64,000 nt of DNA from Agrypnia vestita (taxonomy: Eukaryota > Arthropoda > Insecta > Trichoptera > Phryganeidae). The stretch is taken from positions 1 to 64,000 of the forward strand of contig JADDOH010000493.1 of assembly GCA_016648135.1 (NCBI GenBank), read 5' to 3'. Positions 1-10,900 of the stretch are shown here, piece by piece; position 1 is the first letter of the stretch, and every line of letters begins with the position of its first letter. The position numbers and the translations under genes are program-made. The notes under the pieces are model-generated. The model saw nothing but the letters and a program-made list of their open reading frames with translations, searched no databases and had not been told where the DNA came from.

Positions 1-120
1 TAAAATATTATCGAGAAGTTGGAAAAACATCTTTTCCAGTTTTTAAACTTTTGCAGAAAATAAAAAGCGAGTCCAGTAGCCTCTCAAGACTAGTTTTCGT
101 AGGGTTGGCGCGTAGTATCA

Positions 121-175
121 GTATCAAACATAATAATTTCGTTGTCTATCTGTCTGTCCGTCCGTAATTTCGTGA
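121..175 (-). repeat. Fragment of the dispersed ACGGGTTACAGCTAG repeat
   Basis: The words taataatttcgttgtct and repeated ctgtccgt match one end of the longer copies at 15750 and 16558. Only the terminal part is present; a G-rich simple run follows at 180-210. Confidence 0.6.
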
Positions 176-779
176 CAAAGACGGGAGGGAGGGGGGAGGG
201 GGGGGGAGGGCTCCAAAAATCATGAAATTCGTGTAATGTAATATATGTATGATCCCAAAGGGGAAGTGAAATATATTTGTTTCCCATATTTTTTAGCGAT
301 GCACTACATTTTTGCCTGTACGCCCCTGGAAACTGCGGCAGGTGCGGTCCAAGTGGGTCAATGTTGCCGCAAATAATGGCGTTATCATTTAATTCTAATT
401 ACAACAAGTCGACGCTTATTAGCTCAGGCGCGATACCCATGAATGATATTTGTAATTAATCAATGAGAAGCAAATAATCAATGGAGTCATAATTACGGTA
501 CTTGCATACTTATTAACAAATATACATTAATCGTATTTATTTATTCGTAAATGAGTTACATATTTACACGAGCCTCACTGGGCTGGGTCCGTGCTGTGGT
601 AAATATTTACATTTTTAATATTTAGGATGCTAGTTTATAAATCAGTAAATGGAAAAACGATTTAGTTAATTAATTAAGATAAATTATTTAAGTCTAACCG
701 AGACGAAGTAATTTATATCGGAAAGTGTATGGAAGTCTTTATAGGGTGGCCAAGGGCTTATAAGCTAGCTCAAATGATC

Positions 780-1010
780 ACTTTACATGATGCAATTTTC
801 ACTAATTCGTCTGCTGTCTGTCCCGTAACTTGGTGTAACGTCCGTAACTTCTTTATAATTATTCTTTTTTTTACGTAAATTGTTTTATAATTTTTTTTAA
901 TTTTTATTTTTTCCTTTTGTTTTTTATGTCAATAAATAAATACTTATTCCTTAGGAACCGACATGTAAAAGTACTGTCATTTTTGACGGGTTACAGCTAG
1001 TTCAGTTCAT
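780..1010 (-). repeat. Internally deleted copy of the dispersed ACGGGTTACAGCTAG repeat
   Basis: Has both ends of the family (gtctgtcccgtaac at 817 and the terminal gacgggttacagctag at about 986) but lacks the tRNA-like centre seen in the copies at 15750, 16558 and 37117. The motif taggaaccgacatgtaaaag is shared, inverted, with the 37117 copy. Confidence 0.65.
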
Positions 1011-1789
1011 AATTACGTTAGTTGAGTAGTGCTAGAGCTTTGTTAGGGCATGGCGCTGAACGTGCTTCTGCAGTAGCTACAACCGCACACACACTACTTT
1101 GACGATGGACATGGGTATTGAAGAGGTGACTATTCTTTGAATGAATTCTCGTTCTGAAATTATTCAATTTTCAATTGAAATCTTGAAATTTTGGGTGAAA
1201 CAAAGATGAGGCTCTTTTGACCTATCGACAGGGTAATCCTTATAGGGAATTCGTTAATGTTTTCATTCTCTGAGTATTTTTGGAATTTTCGATTGAATTA
1301 TAATTATACGAAATTTAGAGCCTCGTGTAGTTTTCGCTTCTTATTTCAGAGACATACGTAATTACGTTTGTGTGACAGAAAATATAATTTATAAGGATAT
1401 CAGAATGGAGTGAAATATTAGACTTAACTCATATTTATAATTAGGTACCATCAAAATATTTTAAAAATATCAATTCAGAAAATAATTACACATCCCTATG
1501 CTTGGGTGTGAAGGCGTTACGTTGGAGGATGGGAGAGAGGCTAGGTTGAAAAGGCGTAGTTACTATATATTTAAAAAGCTAACTGAAAAATCAGTTAATT
1601 TGACGAATCATCACTCATTAGAGTAGTCGCGAATTTGAATGATTCAATGAAACGGTATATTCGAGTACAGTATTTTCAAAAAAAAAAAAAACGGAGTCAT
1701 ACCTATATTTTTCCACTCAATTTGTGAACGTATTAGAATTTATTAGTCAACCAGTGCCTAAAGATCATTCAGGACCTATAATTGAGTTT

Positions 1790-1935
1790 GATTAGCTTGT
1801 TGGTGTAGTGGTCAAGATGCTCGCCTAGTGATCTGGTGGTCGGTGGTACGAGCCCCATTCCAGGACACCAGCAAGTTAGTCCTGTTTTAAAATAGTAAAA
1901 ATATTGACGCGACACGTAAAAAAATCGCGTGGTAA
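1790..1935 (+). repeat. tRNA-derived SINE copy 1
   Basis: The head resembles a tRNA gene: agcttgttggtgtagtgg with an A-box-like start, and a B-box-like ggtacgagcccc. It is followed by the family tail ccagcaagttagtcct and gaaaatagtaa-like sequence. The same head and tail recur at 27118-27299 (minus) and 39252-39430 (plus). It is not a functional tRNA gene, since no cloverleaf closes. Confidence 0.75.
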
Positions 1936-2633
1936 TGAAATTAAATCGGAAAATTTTTCCAGAATAATGTATTTAAATTAGTAGGTACTGTTATAAAGTA
2001 TTTTTATTATTTCAAATATTTTGTACTCGTACATAAACGTCAGATACATTATGATCCCATCTTAACATCAGCGTATTTCACATTTTTAGAAGATGTTAGC
2101 TGATTATTTTTCACAAGGAAGGCATTAAAAAATAGTTACGTAATATCTATCTCCATTAATCTACGTAACATGGGAAAGGCGTGCCTTTGTGTGTGTGTGT
2201 GTGTGTGTGTATTGAGTAGGTACTCATCAATGATTACATAAAAAGGTATCTAAGTATAATGGCAACACTATCAATAGTTAGGAGATGAAATGCGGTACAC
2301 AATGAGGCTAATATCTATTAGGTCAGGGAATTTTGAAAGGGTTTTTCTGAAGCGAAGGCTACCTTTAGTAAAGAATAATGCGATTGTCGTTTTGTACAGC
2401 ATCATTGTCGGTACATCGATTGCAGATCGTTCAATTGGATCAGATAAATAAAGCCGTGTGATTTTCCTGGTCAATAGGTAGGTATTTGTACAAGTACTAA
2501 ACAAAGTTGGAGTGCGCATTTTAATGTCGTCCATTGTTTGACAGTTGAATTTCAATCTACTAGCGAAGGTTATTTGAAAGATAAATTGAATTTATTTTAG
2601 TATTGTCCGACATACATTTAGATAAAAAATGCT

Positions 2634-3080
2634 TTGGAAATAAGCTTTTGTTCTGAAAGTGGTATAAATAAATCTCACTCCTTAGAGTGTATAAGTAATA
2701 GAAATAGAACTAAGGGACAAATAAAGATACTAACTTTAAGATCCACCATGGCAAAACATCATTATACATACTTGGGAGTTAAATGGTACAATACATTGTT
2801 GTCGCAAAACAAATTTCAAGAAAGAAACCATTCCAAAATACGAACAGTTTATGAAAGAAGTCAAATCCTTGATTTTGGACAACGATGTACTGTAACATTG
2901 CCCACATGCCTCAAATGGTTTCTGTATAATAAAAAAATTACTACTCCTAAATGGTTTCTACCTTTATACTTTAATTTGGCTTGTAAATACTCCTCCCATA
3001 AGCTCGAGCTTTGGCTCATAAAATGGGGAGTATAATGTCTTTAAATGTTATGAATAAATAAATGTAATAAATAAAAAATA
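2634..3080 (+). pseudogene. LINE reverse transcriptase C-terminal fragment
   Basis: An open frame of about 130 codons includes HHYTYLGVKWYNTL, the G-x-K-x-Y-N motif near the C-terminus of many insect LINE polyproteins. It ends at 3033 and is followed by an A-rich tail with AATAAATAAATG-type repeats, as expected for a LINE 3' end. It is 5' truncated; I cannot assign the clade. Confidence 0.55.
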
Positions 3081-3349
3081 TTAAATATAAAACATTAGGT
3101 TTGTAAACTTGTACAACCTTTTTTTTTTCTGGATACGAGTATTGAATGATTGCACGCCGGGAAAATCTAGCAATGAAAAAATGTCAATTGAAGCTAGTGT
3201 TTACTCCCTTTCTTTTAAACTCGTAGCGTCTGCGGTTTGTTGTCTGCCGGAAATTTTTTAACCATTTTTCCGTGATCCAATCGAGCTGAAACTTTGCAGG
3301 CAAACTCGAGGCGACGATAAAAATGATCTAACAAATTTTCTCTTTAAAT

Positions 3350-3690
3350 AAAATAACTTTTTGTTTAACACCACTTTATTGAGTTAAAACCAACTAGTTT
3401 CGACTCACAGCTGAGTCTTCATCAGGGTTCAGATATTAACTAAATAAAAACAGAATTACGAACAATTAAGAAAGCATTAAGGGAAGAGAGAGACAGAACG
3501 TCAACTGTGGTGGGGGTTGAGGGAAAGAGAGTGGGTGTGGGTGGGTGTAGTTAATTGGAAGGGGAATATATCTATAATTGGACTACACGATAAATCTAGT
3601 TGCTTATTTAGTAAATATTTTTTATTTGTTTTTAAAGATTTTTTTATTTCTAAAGCTTCTAAATTAGGTATCGGAACTCGTATATATATT
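3350..3690 (-). mobile_element. Penelope-like element, 3' fragment
   Basis: The minus-strand frame ending at 3501 carries PNLEALEIKKSL and SCSPIIDIFP, the same C-terminal block as the PLE at 6313-6898 ([20 protein letters not shown]). Below the stop is a 3' untranslated region with a hammerhead motif (3386-3430). The copy is cut off at about 3690, where an unrelated promoter-like module starts in the opposite direction. Confidence 0.75.
3386..3430 (-). ncRNA. Hammerhead ribozyme motif in a PLE 3' region
   Basis: On the minus strand: stem I GAACC, core CTGATGA (3425-3419), one extra A, stem II GACTCA/TGAGTC with loop GCTG (a perfect 6-bp stem), core GAA, a short palindromic stem III ACTAGT, cleavage-site T at 3392, then GGTTT closing stem I. 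Every invariant core base is present. Self-cleaving hammerheads are established in Penelope-like elements; activity here is inferred. Confidence 0.75.
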
Positions 3691-3768
3691 ATCATGGAAC
3701 GGTAAGTAGAAGGAATAGGGCACTGTCCGAATCCCTTGTAAAACGTCACAACACTACCGCAGGACCTC

Positions 3769-4140
3769 GAACGATCTAGAATTGTCTACAACCTTTGGGA
3801 AGCGTCTTCAAACGTCTACAAATGACTAGAGCAGCCTAGAAACAACGAGAGAACCTTCACCTTACCCCTAGAATAATCTAGAAAGTTCGAAAATACCAGC
3901 ATTTGGATATAAATACGGAGGCTACGTCACGGCGCGAGAGTCGTCATGTTGTGACAGTTAGTTCGGCGCGAAGTCGGCCGCGAGGCGACGGCCAGAGGGA
4001 CCAGTCGTCAGATAATCGAAACGATAAATAAAGCGAATTAAATCAGCGCGACTTCTACGTGCGAGAATTGAATATTCTACGAGCGATAAATACGTGCTAC
4101 CCAGTGATAATAAAGTGTTCATAGATGAAGTGATATATTA
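3769..4140 (+). promoter_or_regulatory. TATA-box promoter-like module with heat-shock-like sites and GC-rich leader
   Basis: TATAAATA at 3908-3915 is preceded by GAA/TTC-type clusters (cgaacgatctagaattgtc near 3769, and atctagaaagttcgaaaa at about 3880) and followed by a GC-rich leader with an initiator-like tgtgacagtta. No gene can be seen downstream on the plus strand. It may be the 5' end or LTR-like promoter of a mobile element, or a degenerate host promoter. Confidence 0.45.
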
Positions 4141-4403
4141 CGAAATAGTGTAGATTAAAAAATATGGTTAAGTTTAATTCATGCTAGGTGATTTTTACAT
4201 TGAATAATTAATTAATCACTAGTAAATCGATAATTTATTTCCAGTGTTTCCAACGATAATGTGACATGTGACAATATATAATTCTTTCGTCTCCATCGGG
4301 CTGTGAATATTTAAATATCACTCAATTTGTCCATTGAATATGAAAAAATTCTTCACTTTTAAAATAAATTTACACACATAAAACATTTACTTTCAATTTT
4401 TTG

Positions 4404-4630
4404 TGGAATTTAAGATTCATTCATTTACACCAGTAAATGAATGAATCTTAAATTCCATTGTTTACTGTGGAGAATCATGCACAAGCACAAGAAATACTTC
4501 ACTGTTCACAGATAAGGGGTAAACAGTGAAGTAAATATATGCGATATCACAGATAATGAAAAATAGAACTTGGAGGTACCACAACAAAAATTTAACCTCT
4601 AATCGTTCGTGTCACAATTAGAGGTGTTAC
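4404..4630. repeat. Cluster of three hairpins next to exon 6
   Basis: A perfect 25-bp inverted repeat with a 4-nt loop occupies 4404-4457. It is followed by an 11-bp hairpin (acttcactgtt / aacagtgaagt, about 4486-4533) and a shorter one (cctctaat / attagagg, about 4596-4625). The function is unknown; palindromic MITE remains are possible. Confidence 0.8.
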
Positions 4631-4757
4631 TGCAATACCAAATGAGAATATAGGTACATTACATTGAAAGTTTCATTTCTTCGAGCGGCGACAATCATGG
4701 GTATAAATAAACATTATCTTTTTTTACAATAAGGGAAATTGAAAGAAAAGTAATCAC

Positions 4758-4915
4758 CCCTCTGAAAGGCCAGTTGGAGCCCCAATTAGCGTACAAGCCG
4801 AAGGTGGGAGCTCCGTTGTCCGAGACGAACACCACTATGGAGTTATCCAGCATGCTGTTCCTCTCCAGGGCGCGGATCACCCGACCCACACTCTCGTCCA
4901 GCTTCGACACCATCG
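4758..4915 (-). CDS. Arylsulfatase B-like, coding exon 6 (SDNG motif)
   Basis: Completes an Ala codon, then encodes [20 protein letters not shown] to NWPFRG (52 residues). It contains [10 protein letters not shown], whose Asp and Asn (289 and 290) are metal ligands. The acceptor is TTTTTGCAG. The donor is GTGATT at 4757-4752, phase 0; this is a weak donor, chosen because homologues continue directly from PLRG or PFRG into the next conserved block. The next exon is not in the window. Confidence 0.91.
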
Positions 4916-7900
4916 CTGCAAAAACAATAAATACTGAAAAATTAACACATGAAAAAAAAAAAGAATGTTTAATTCCATATTCTAAAATGCAGAAAGGATG
5001 TAATAAAAAGGCACACCATAATGTGTTGTGTGCAACTTTTAAACGAACTGAGCGATCATGCTGATGTGTTTAATGACAACATTGAAAGCATCACATAGAA
5101 AGTCGATTCCATATGAGATACCTATCTAATAAATTGCATGGTAAATGGAGCATTCTGACACGCGATCCCTAAAAAAAATATCTTGTTTGAATCGTCACCG
5201 CCGATTATGACACAGGCATAGAAATTACAACCAGAATACCTAACCTAGCCAAGAAATGTTATTTAGAATCCTGAAACATACAAAGACCCACTTGCGCACC
5301 CGGAAAATAGGATCCAGATATAAAAAACACTCTTGAGAATGGTCCTGCTATACACATCTGAAAGCTGGGTACTAAGAATTTATTACTTCTATTTGCTTTT
5401 GAGAATGATATTTCGAGCTAAGTTGGACTTTCGCCTGGACAGTCAACACACGGACTAAGCAAATAAAGCATTTCATTCGCCGAAGGAGTGCTGGAAGACC
5501 CGGGATATGACCCGAGAGGACTGTGGCGAAGGTTGCTTAAGAAGGCCAGTACACGCATTCGGCTTTCGCAATTGCGGCTGTTAATGATGAAATATTAATA
5601 TTTTAAATTATCTAAAGAAAGTCATTCAGATGAAGACCAAAGAACTCCCAGATGACTCAATGTTACAAAATCCTACAAAGTAACGGCCTGGATGAAAGCG
5701 ATACCAAGAATCAAAAAAGAAGAACAGCCGACTCGAATAGCCTACATAGGCAATGAGTCAGGACAGCGCCAGCGCAAGGAAGAAGAAGAAGAAGAAGACT
5801 AGGAAAAAATATCGATGAGGATTTGCATTGATTTGTAAAAGATAAACAGATCAATTAGCAATTTACTTATTTTTGATAGGACGTTAAAATGTGTGTAGCA
5901 GTTAAGTATAAAAAAATCGTTTCTTGGTTTCGATGAATAGGTCGACTTTTTTAACAAATTTGCATATTTAAGCATCGCATGCAAGGCTCAAAGTCGGAGC
6001 ATAAACCAGAAATCAAAATTGACGCTTTGGTATCGAAAATATTAACAAAACTGGGCCATAACGTAAGCTATCGGTGTTTGTCATTCTGCTTAATGGCATA
6101 ACTCGTGTACGTCAATAATACTTAAAAATAAAACACATACACGAAAATTTGACACATCGCTAACATGCGCCATTTCGCGAAAATGGAGAGCACGAAAAAA
6201 ATTTGAGGAACACGCAGTAAATTTATTTGAAAAATTAATTAAACCCATTGAGTTTCAGAAAAAGATAAATGAATTAACTTTTCAAAGCAAGAAAACACTT
6301 TGTGGCTTGACATTATAAGAAATTTAAGAAAAAATTACACACTATATTATATTAAACCATTCTGGTATTTATAAACTTAGCTGTAATGATTGCCCAGCTT
6401 TCTATATTGGTAAAACATCGAGAAACGTAAATATTAGAATAAAAGAACACATTAAATGCTTAACAAATGTAGGTTTTTCTGAATTTGCCGAACATCTAAT
6501 TAATTTTAATCACACATTTAATAATAATACAGGCCCAAAAATTTTACACAAAAACGGATTAGGTTTGCGACTTAACAATCTAGAAGCATTAGAAATTAAT
6601 AAAGCTATCAACAATAATAGTCAAATAATAAATAAACAAATAAATTTATCTAATAGTCCGATTTTAAAGTTGTTCCCTCTATCTTTAGTTAACTCCTCCC
6701 ATTCCCTCCCCCCCACCTAGTTGACACTCTGTCCCTCTCTCTTTTTCTTTCCTCCTTTATAAATTTCTGTACCTAGATTAGTCTATATTGTAATTGTCCT
6801 GAAGAAGGTTGAGTCCAACCGAAACTAGTTGACAAACATATAGCAATTAAGTGGTTTAAAACATAGTGTGTAATTTTTTCTTAAATTTCTTATAAATGAA
6901 TTATTTTTAATAAAGAGCTAGAGATCATTCGTGAAGACCTAGGTATCATCAATAGCAAGATGAAGGAAAGGCAATTGAAACGGTATGGCCACGTTGGATG
7001 CAGAATACCCGATCACCTTGTTAACCAGGCGATGTCTGTGGATTTTTCCCGAATGACATCCAGCAGAAGATCAAAAAGTTCATGGGTGGTGCAAAGGGAT
7101 GGTCAGGTGCAGAAGCACGGATTAGGTACGTTATCCAGGACAGAAGAACGTACAGCCAAAGGATGAGGAAAGCTGACCCCAACAGTCGATAACGACGGTG
7201 AGTTGGGATGAAGCCAGGGAGAACAAGTTAGTCGGTCATTAACCAAGGATTGTGGTCCTCGTGACATCCCACCCTCTTGACTATTTTCCTCCATCTTTCC
7301 CGGCATCTTGCAGATCTTAGCATCGTTCCCAGAGAAGTGTCTGTAGCTTTTCCCACCTGGTCCAATGAGTGAGCGATCTTTCCCCTAAGTTTAAATAAAT
7401 CCTTAAAAAATAGATCCTTAAACAATTGATTATTAAAAATAGTACGTAAAAAACTCGCTTATCTCGACAACTGTTTTTAGGACATAGTTGCTTGAAAATT
7501 TTTGACTCATATTATAGGCGGGAATTTATCTCTAAAGTATTGTGAACCAGCTTATTAAATGCTGTTGTATACATTTGTGTAATTTTAATAGGAGTTAAAA
7601 ATTGAAAATATTGATTTTCAGGCGTATTCTAGTAAATATGTAATAATTCGAAAGAATATCATATATACGTTAATTAGGAATATTGCGAAAAAACTCCACT
7701 TTGAAAAATAATATATAGGGGTATCTTTACCAGTTGTGAAATCTTACTATACTAACTTGTAAATGAGAAAAAAATAACAGCAGATGTCTCTAACAGAGGC
7801 CAGTGAAATATATGAAATGTTCTTGATTCAAACTATATATAGAACTTTCAAAAAATTTGATAATGTGTGGGTGTTCTTACGATGGAATTGGTGAACGTTG

Positions 7901-10900
7901 GATTGTGGAGAGTGATCACTTAAGTCAGCTCATACAGGTTGTAAGCCCTGAGCCACTGTATAAGAGACTTCCATCCATTTTTCTTATATATAAATAGATT
8001 CGTCTCTGTGAGACTTCTATAATTTATTCTTAATTAAAATATTGTATTTAGGTCTTTTATTTACTAATCATTGAAAGGGCAATGTGTTGCCACAGATATG
8101 TACATAAAACATAATAATTTATTATTGCTGTTATCTATAGGATGTTTTTTTAGAGGAATAGAATTTTAAAATGAAATAAAAATCGTTGTAATGGCCGTGG
8201 TATTTATTGGTTTTATTGGAAAAAAATTGTCATTAGCGTTTAGATAAAGTGTTTTTCGAATTGGAAACACTTTTTTTAGCGACAGCCAATTTGACAGCTA
8301 ACAGCTGATTTGTGCTCAGATTTGTGTGATCTGATCATTTTACCATTACGCAGAACAACGCTTGCAAATTTGTTTATGTGAAATATGCTAGGATATAAGT
8401 TAACATCTTCAATGCTGTCTATTTACTCTCTTATATATATTTAACTACTTACTTTATATCTGTAATATTTATAAGATATAATATTGGGATATAAAATTGT
8501 CACGGGGCGTGGCTTTGGGGCGCAAATGAAAACACTATAAATTAATTTCGCGTGCCTGCCGCTGTTATTAGTAGTTCTCACTAGTGATGTTATTTTAACC
8601 GGTGACACACCAATCGTTATTTGAGATTTGTATCTGATTACGTCGATGATTGCCAACTGACTTTTTGCAATTCGACGGGCAACCGTCGGTACTATACAAA
8701 AATTATATCATAGTTACCATTCATCGATAAAATCAGATACAAATCCCAAATACCTACTAAAAATAACCGGTTAATATAACGGTTTAACCATCACTAGGTC
8801 TCAGTCTCGTTACAATATTATAGGTATCTGTAATATTTCCAAACAAATGAATAAATAAATTCATTTCGAAAATCGTGGTACCGTATTCATATTAAAACAC
8901 TAATGTTTCGCGACCTCCGCGCGCGGGCCGCGCAATATTTTTTATTGGTCGAATCTGGCACCCGATATATTCCGCGCCAACCGCTAGCCAGGATTCAAAC
9001 TTTTGAAAAAGCCGCGCAGTGACAGTTGGAAAGCGTGCGCCGGTCTTTTTTCTTGAGAACCGACATCCTTCTTCGTGTGGCATACGAATCCGACGAAGAG
9101 TCGGTTCCATTAGCCTTCCGGAAGAGACAGATCGATCTGTTCCGGATTCGGCGAAGCCAGGAGAATTGGAGATTGAATCCGCACTCGATATACCAGGAAA
9201 AACCTGTAAGTACAATTTGTCGGTGTATCTCGGGTGTCAGAATATTATCAATCATTATCGGCGGAGATTGGGAAGGAAAAAATTTCTTTCCGAAAATACC
9301 CGACCCGCGTGCGGTGGTGGAGATTCCGTCCGTCATCGCACAACTAACGACATTAAATTATCCTTCCAATAATGTGCTGTACATAAAAGAATATGGAGAT
9401 CCTCTAAAAGAATCCTGTATAAATAAATATGGATGAATTACATAAAAAAAGATGATTGAAAATAGTAATTACCCGCGTACTTGCGCCGGTTCACGTCGAC
9501 GATGTGCCCCAGCTTGAGGACGGTCTCCGGCGGAGCCTCCAGGGGACTGCCCTCGTTGCCGGCGTGCGCGGCCAGGTGCGCCAGGTACAGGAACATGGGG
9601 ACGCGCACGTCGTGCTCGTTGATAACTGAATGTAAATAAGATTCAATTAAAATAAGTGTTTGCTGAAGAAACAAACATGCTCTATAACCCTAATAAAACA
9701 TCACTGTTGGTTATAAAGTATGGTCAGGGCCCAACAAGTATTCCTCCAGTTACTCTGAACGGTGTGGTCCTGAAGGTGACCGAAAGAAAAAAATATCTAG
9801 GACACATAATTACAAATAATCTAATGGACGACGACGATATTGACAGGCAAAGACGAGCTCTCAGTGTGAAAGCGAATATGCTGTGTAGAAGGTTTCGTCT
9901 TTGTAGCACCGCTGTAAAAAGAACGCTCTTCCTTGTCTTCTGTGCAACGTTATATACATGTGAACTCTGGACAAATTATAAAAAGAGCAGCATAGAAAGA
10001 CTTCGCATACAATATAACAACGCCTTTCGTATGATGTTTGGCCTTCCCAGATATTGCAGCGCTTCCGGTATGTTCACTGAGGGGCGTGTTCCCAACTTTG
10101 CAGCCCTCATAAGATCCAGGGTGGCAGGGATGAGGGAAAGGATATACAGCTCCGGAAATATCCTTATCCTGGAAGCCCGTCTTACTCCAGCATCCAGCAT
10201 CGATGCACACTGGAGAAAGATACTGGCCCCGCATAATTGACTTGCCATCGCTCGCTAAAGCCGATATTTTACCATATATTTCTTTTGATTACTTTTAATA
10301 CTTCTCTTCTATTTTATATGATTTTACTAATTCTCTTTTGTTTTATATAATATTTTTAACGTGTGTATTTTCTTTTATATGGAATGTGTGGGATTGCACG
10401 AACCTCCCCACATTCTGGAATAAAGCTATATTTATTTATTTATTTATTTAAAAACAATATTTATAAATAAGTATTAATATACCATGTATATTCCGACGGT
10501 CCCTGCGTAAACGAAAACATCTACAGAAAAGTAATTTTATAAGATAACTTTTTCAAGTAGGCCTTTACTTAAAAATGAGCGTGTATGTCCGAAATTACTT
10601 GAGATTTTTTTCTAAAAAAGTAGAAACTTTTTTTTAAAAATGTTGTATAAATTTTGTCACAGAGTATTAATTTGTAAAGAGATGAACAAAACAAAACCCC
10701 GTTTTTTGCGAGAGGGGATTGGATCAGTGCAGAAGAATGTCCCCCTTGCGTCTATTTAAGGCATATTTTACATACGCATTATTCTAGCACAATCAAATCC
10801 CTTAGCAAACAAAAAAAAAACAATACAACAATTATTACAAAAGATATTGTGTTATAAATTTCATATGTATGTATATATGTATATGTATACATTTGTAAAT

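Larger units (their letters stand above)
1..4757 (-). other. Start of intron 6, running off the left edge
   Basis: No further sulfatase exon is visible. The stretch holds fragments of a dispersed SINE-like repeat (121-175, 780-1010), a tRNA-like SINE (1790-1935), a (GT)n run at about 2189-2210, a LINE 3' fragment (2634-3080), a PLE 3' end with hammerhead (3350-3690), a TATA-containing promoter-like module (3769-4140) and hairpins (4404-4630). Confidence 0.75.
6313..6898 (+). mobile_element. Short Penelope-like element with terminal inverted repeats
   Basis: A 5'-truncated PLE of about 590 bp. It carries a GIY-YIG coding stretch (6355-6720), a pyrimidine-rich 3' region, a hammerhead (6794-6835) and a perfect 32-bp inverted repeat at its ends (6313-6344 and 6864-6895). 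A 12-bp direct repeat ataaatgaatta (6265 and 6892) may be a target duplication, with 36 bases between its left copy and the inverted repeat. Confidence 0.8.
4916..9472 (-). other. Intron 5 (4.6 kb)
   Basis: Contains RTE remnants (5330-5800, 6905-7205, 7215-7420), a short PLE with hammerhead (6313-6898), MITE-type repeats (7740-8040, 8139-8400), a hAT MITE (8582-8796) and a GC-rich island (8895-9335) that ends about 140 bases from exon 5. Confidence 0.85.

Noticed and set aside
1795..1875. Possible tRNA gene (and similar ones at 27200 and 39260)
   Set aside because: A- and B-box-like sequences are present, but the stems do not form a cloverleaf and the same tail recurs in all copies; these are SINE heads.
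1..4757. Search for the missing seventh exon of the sulfatase
   Set aside because: No minus-strand sequence encoding a LWEGG-type block next to a splice acceptor was found; the exon must lie beyond the left edge.
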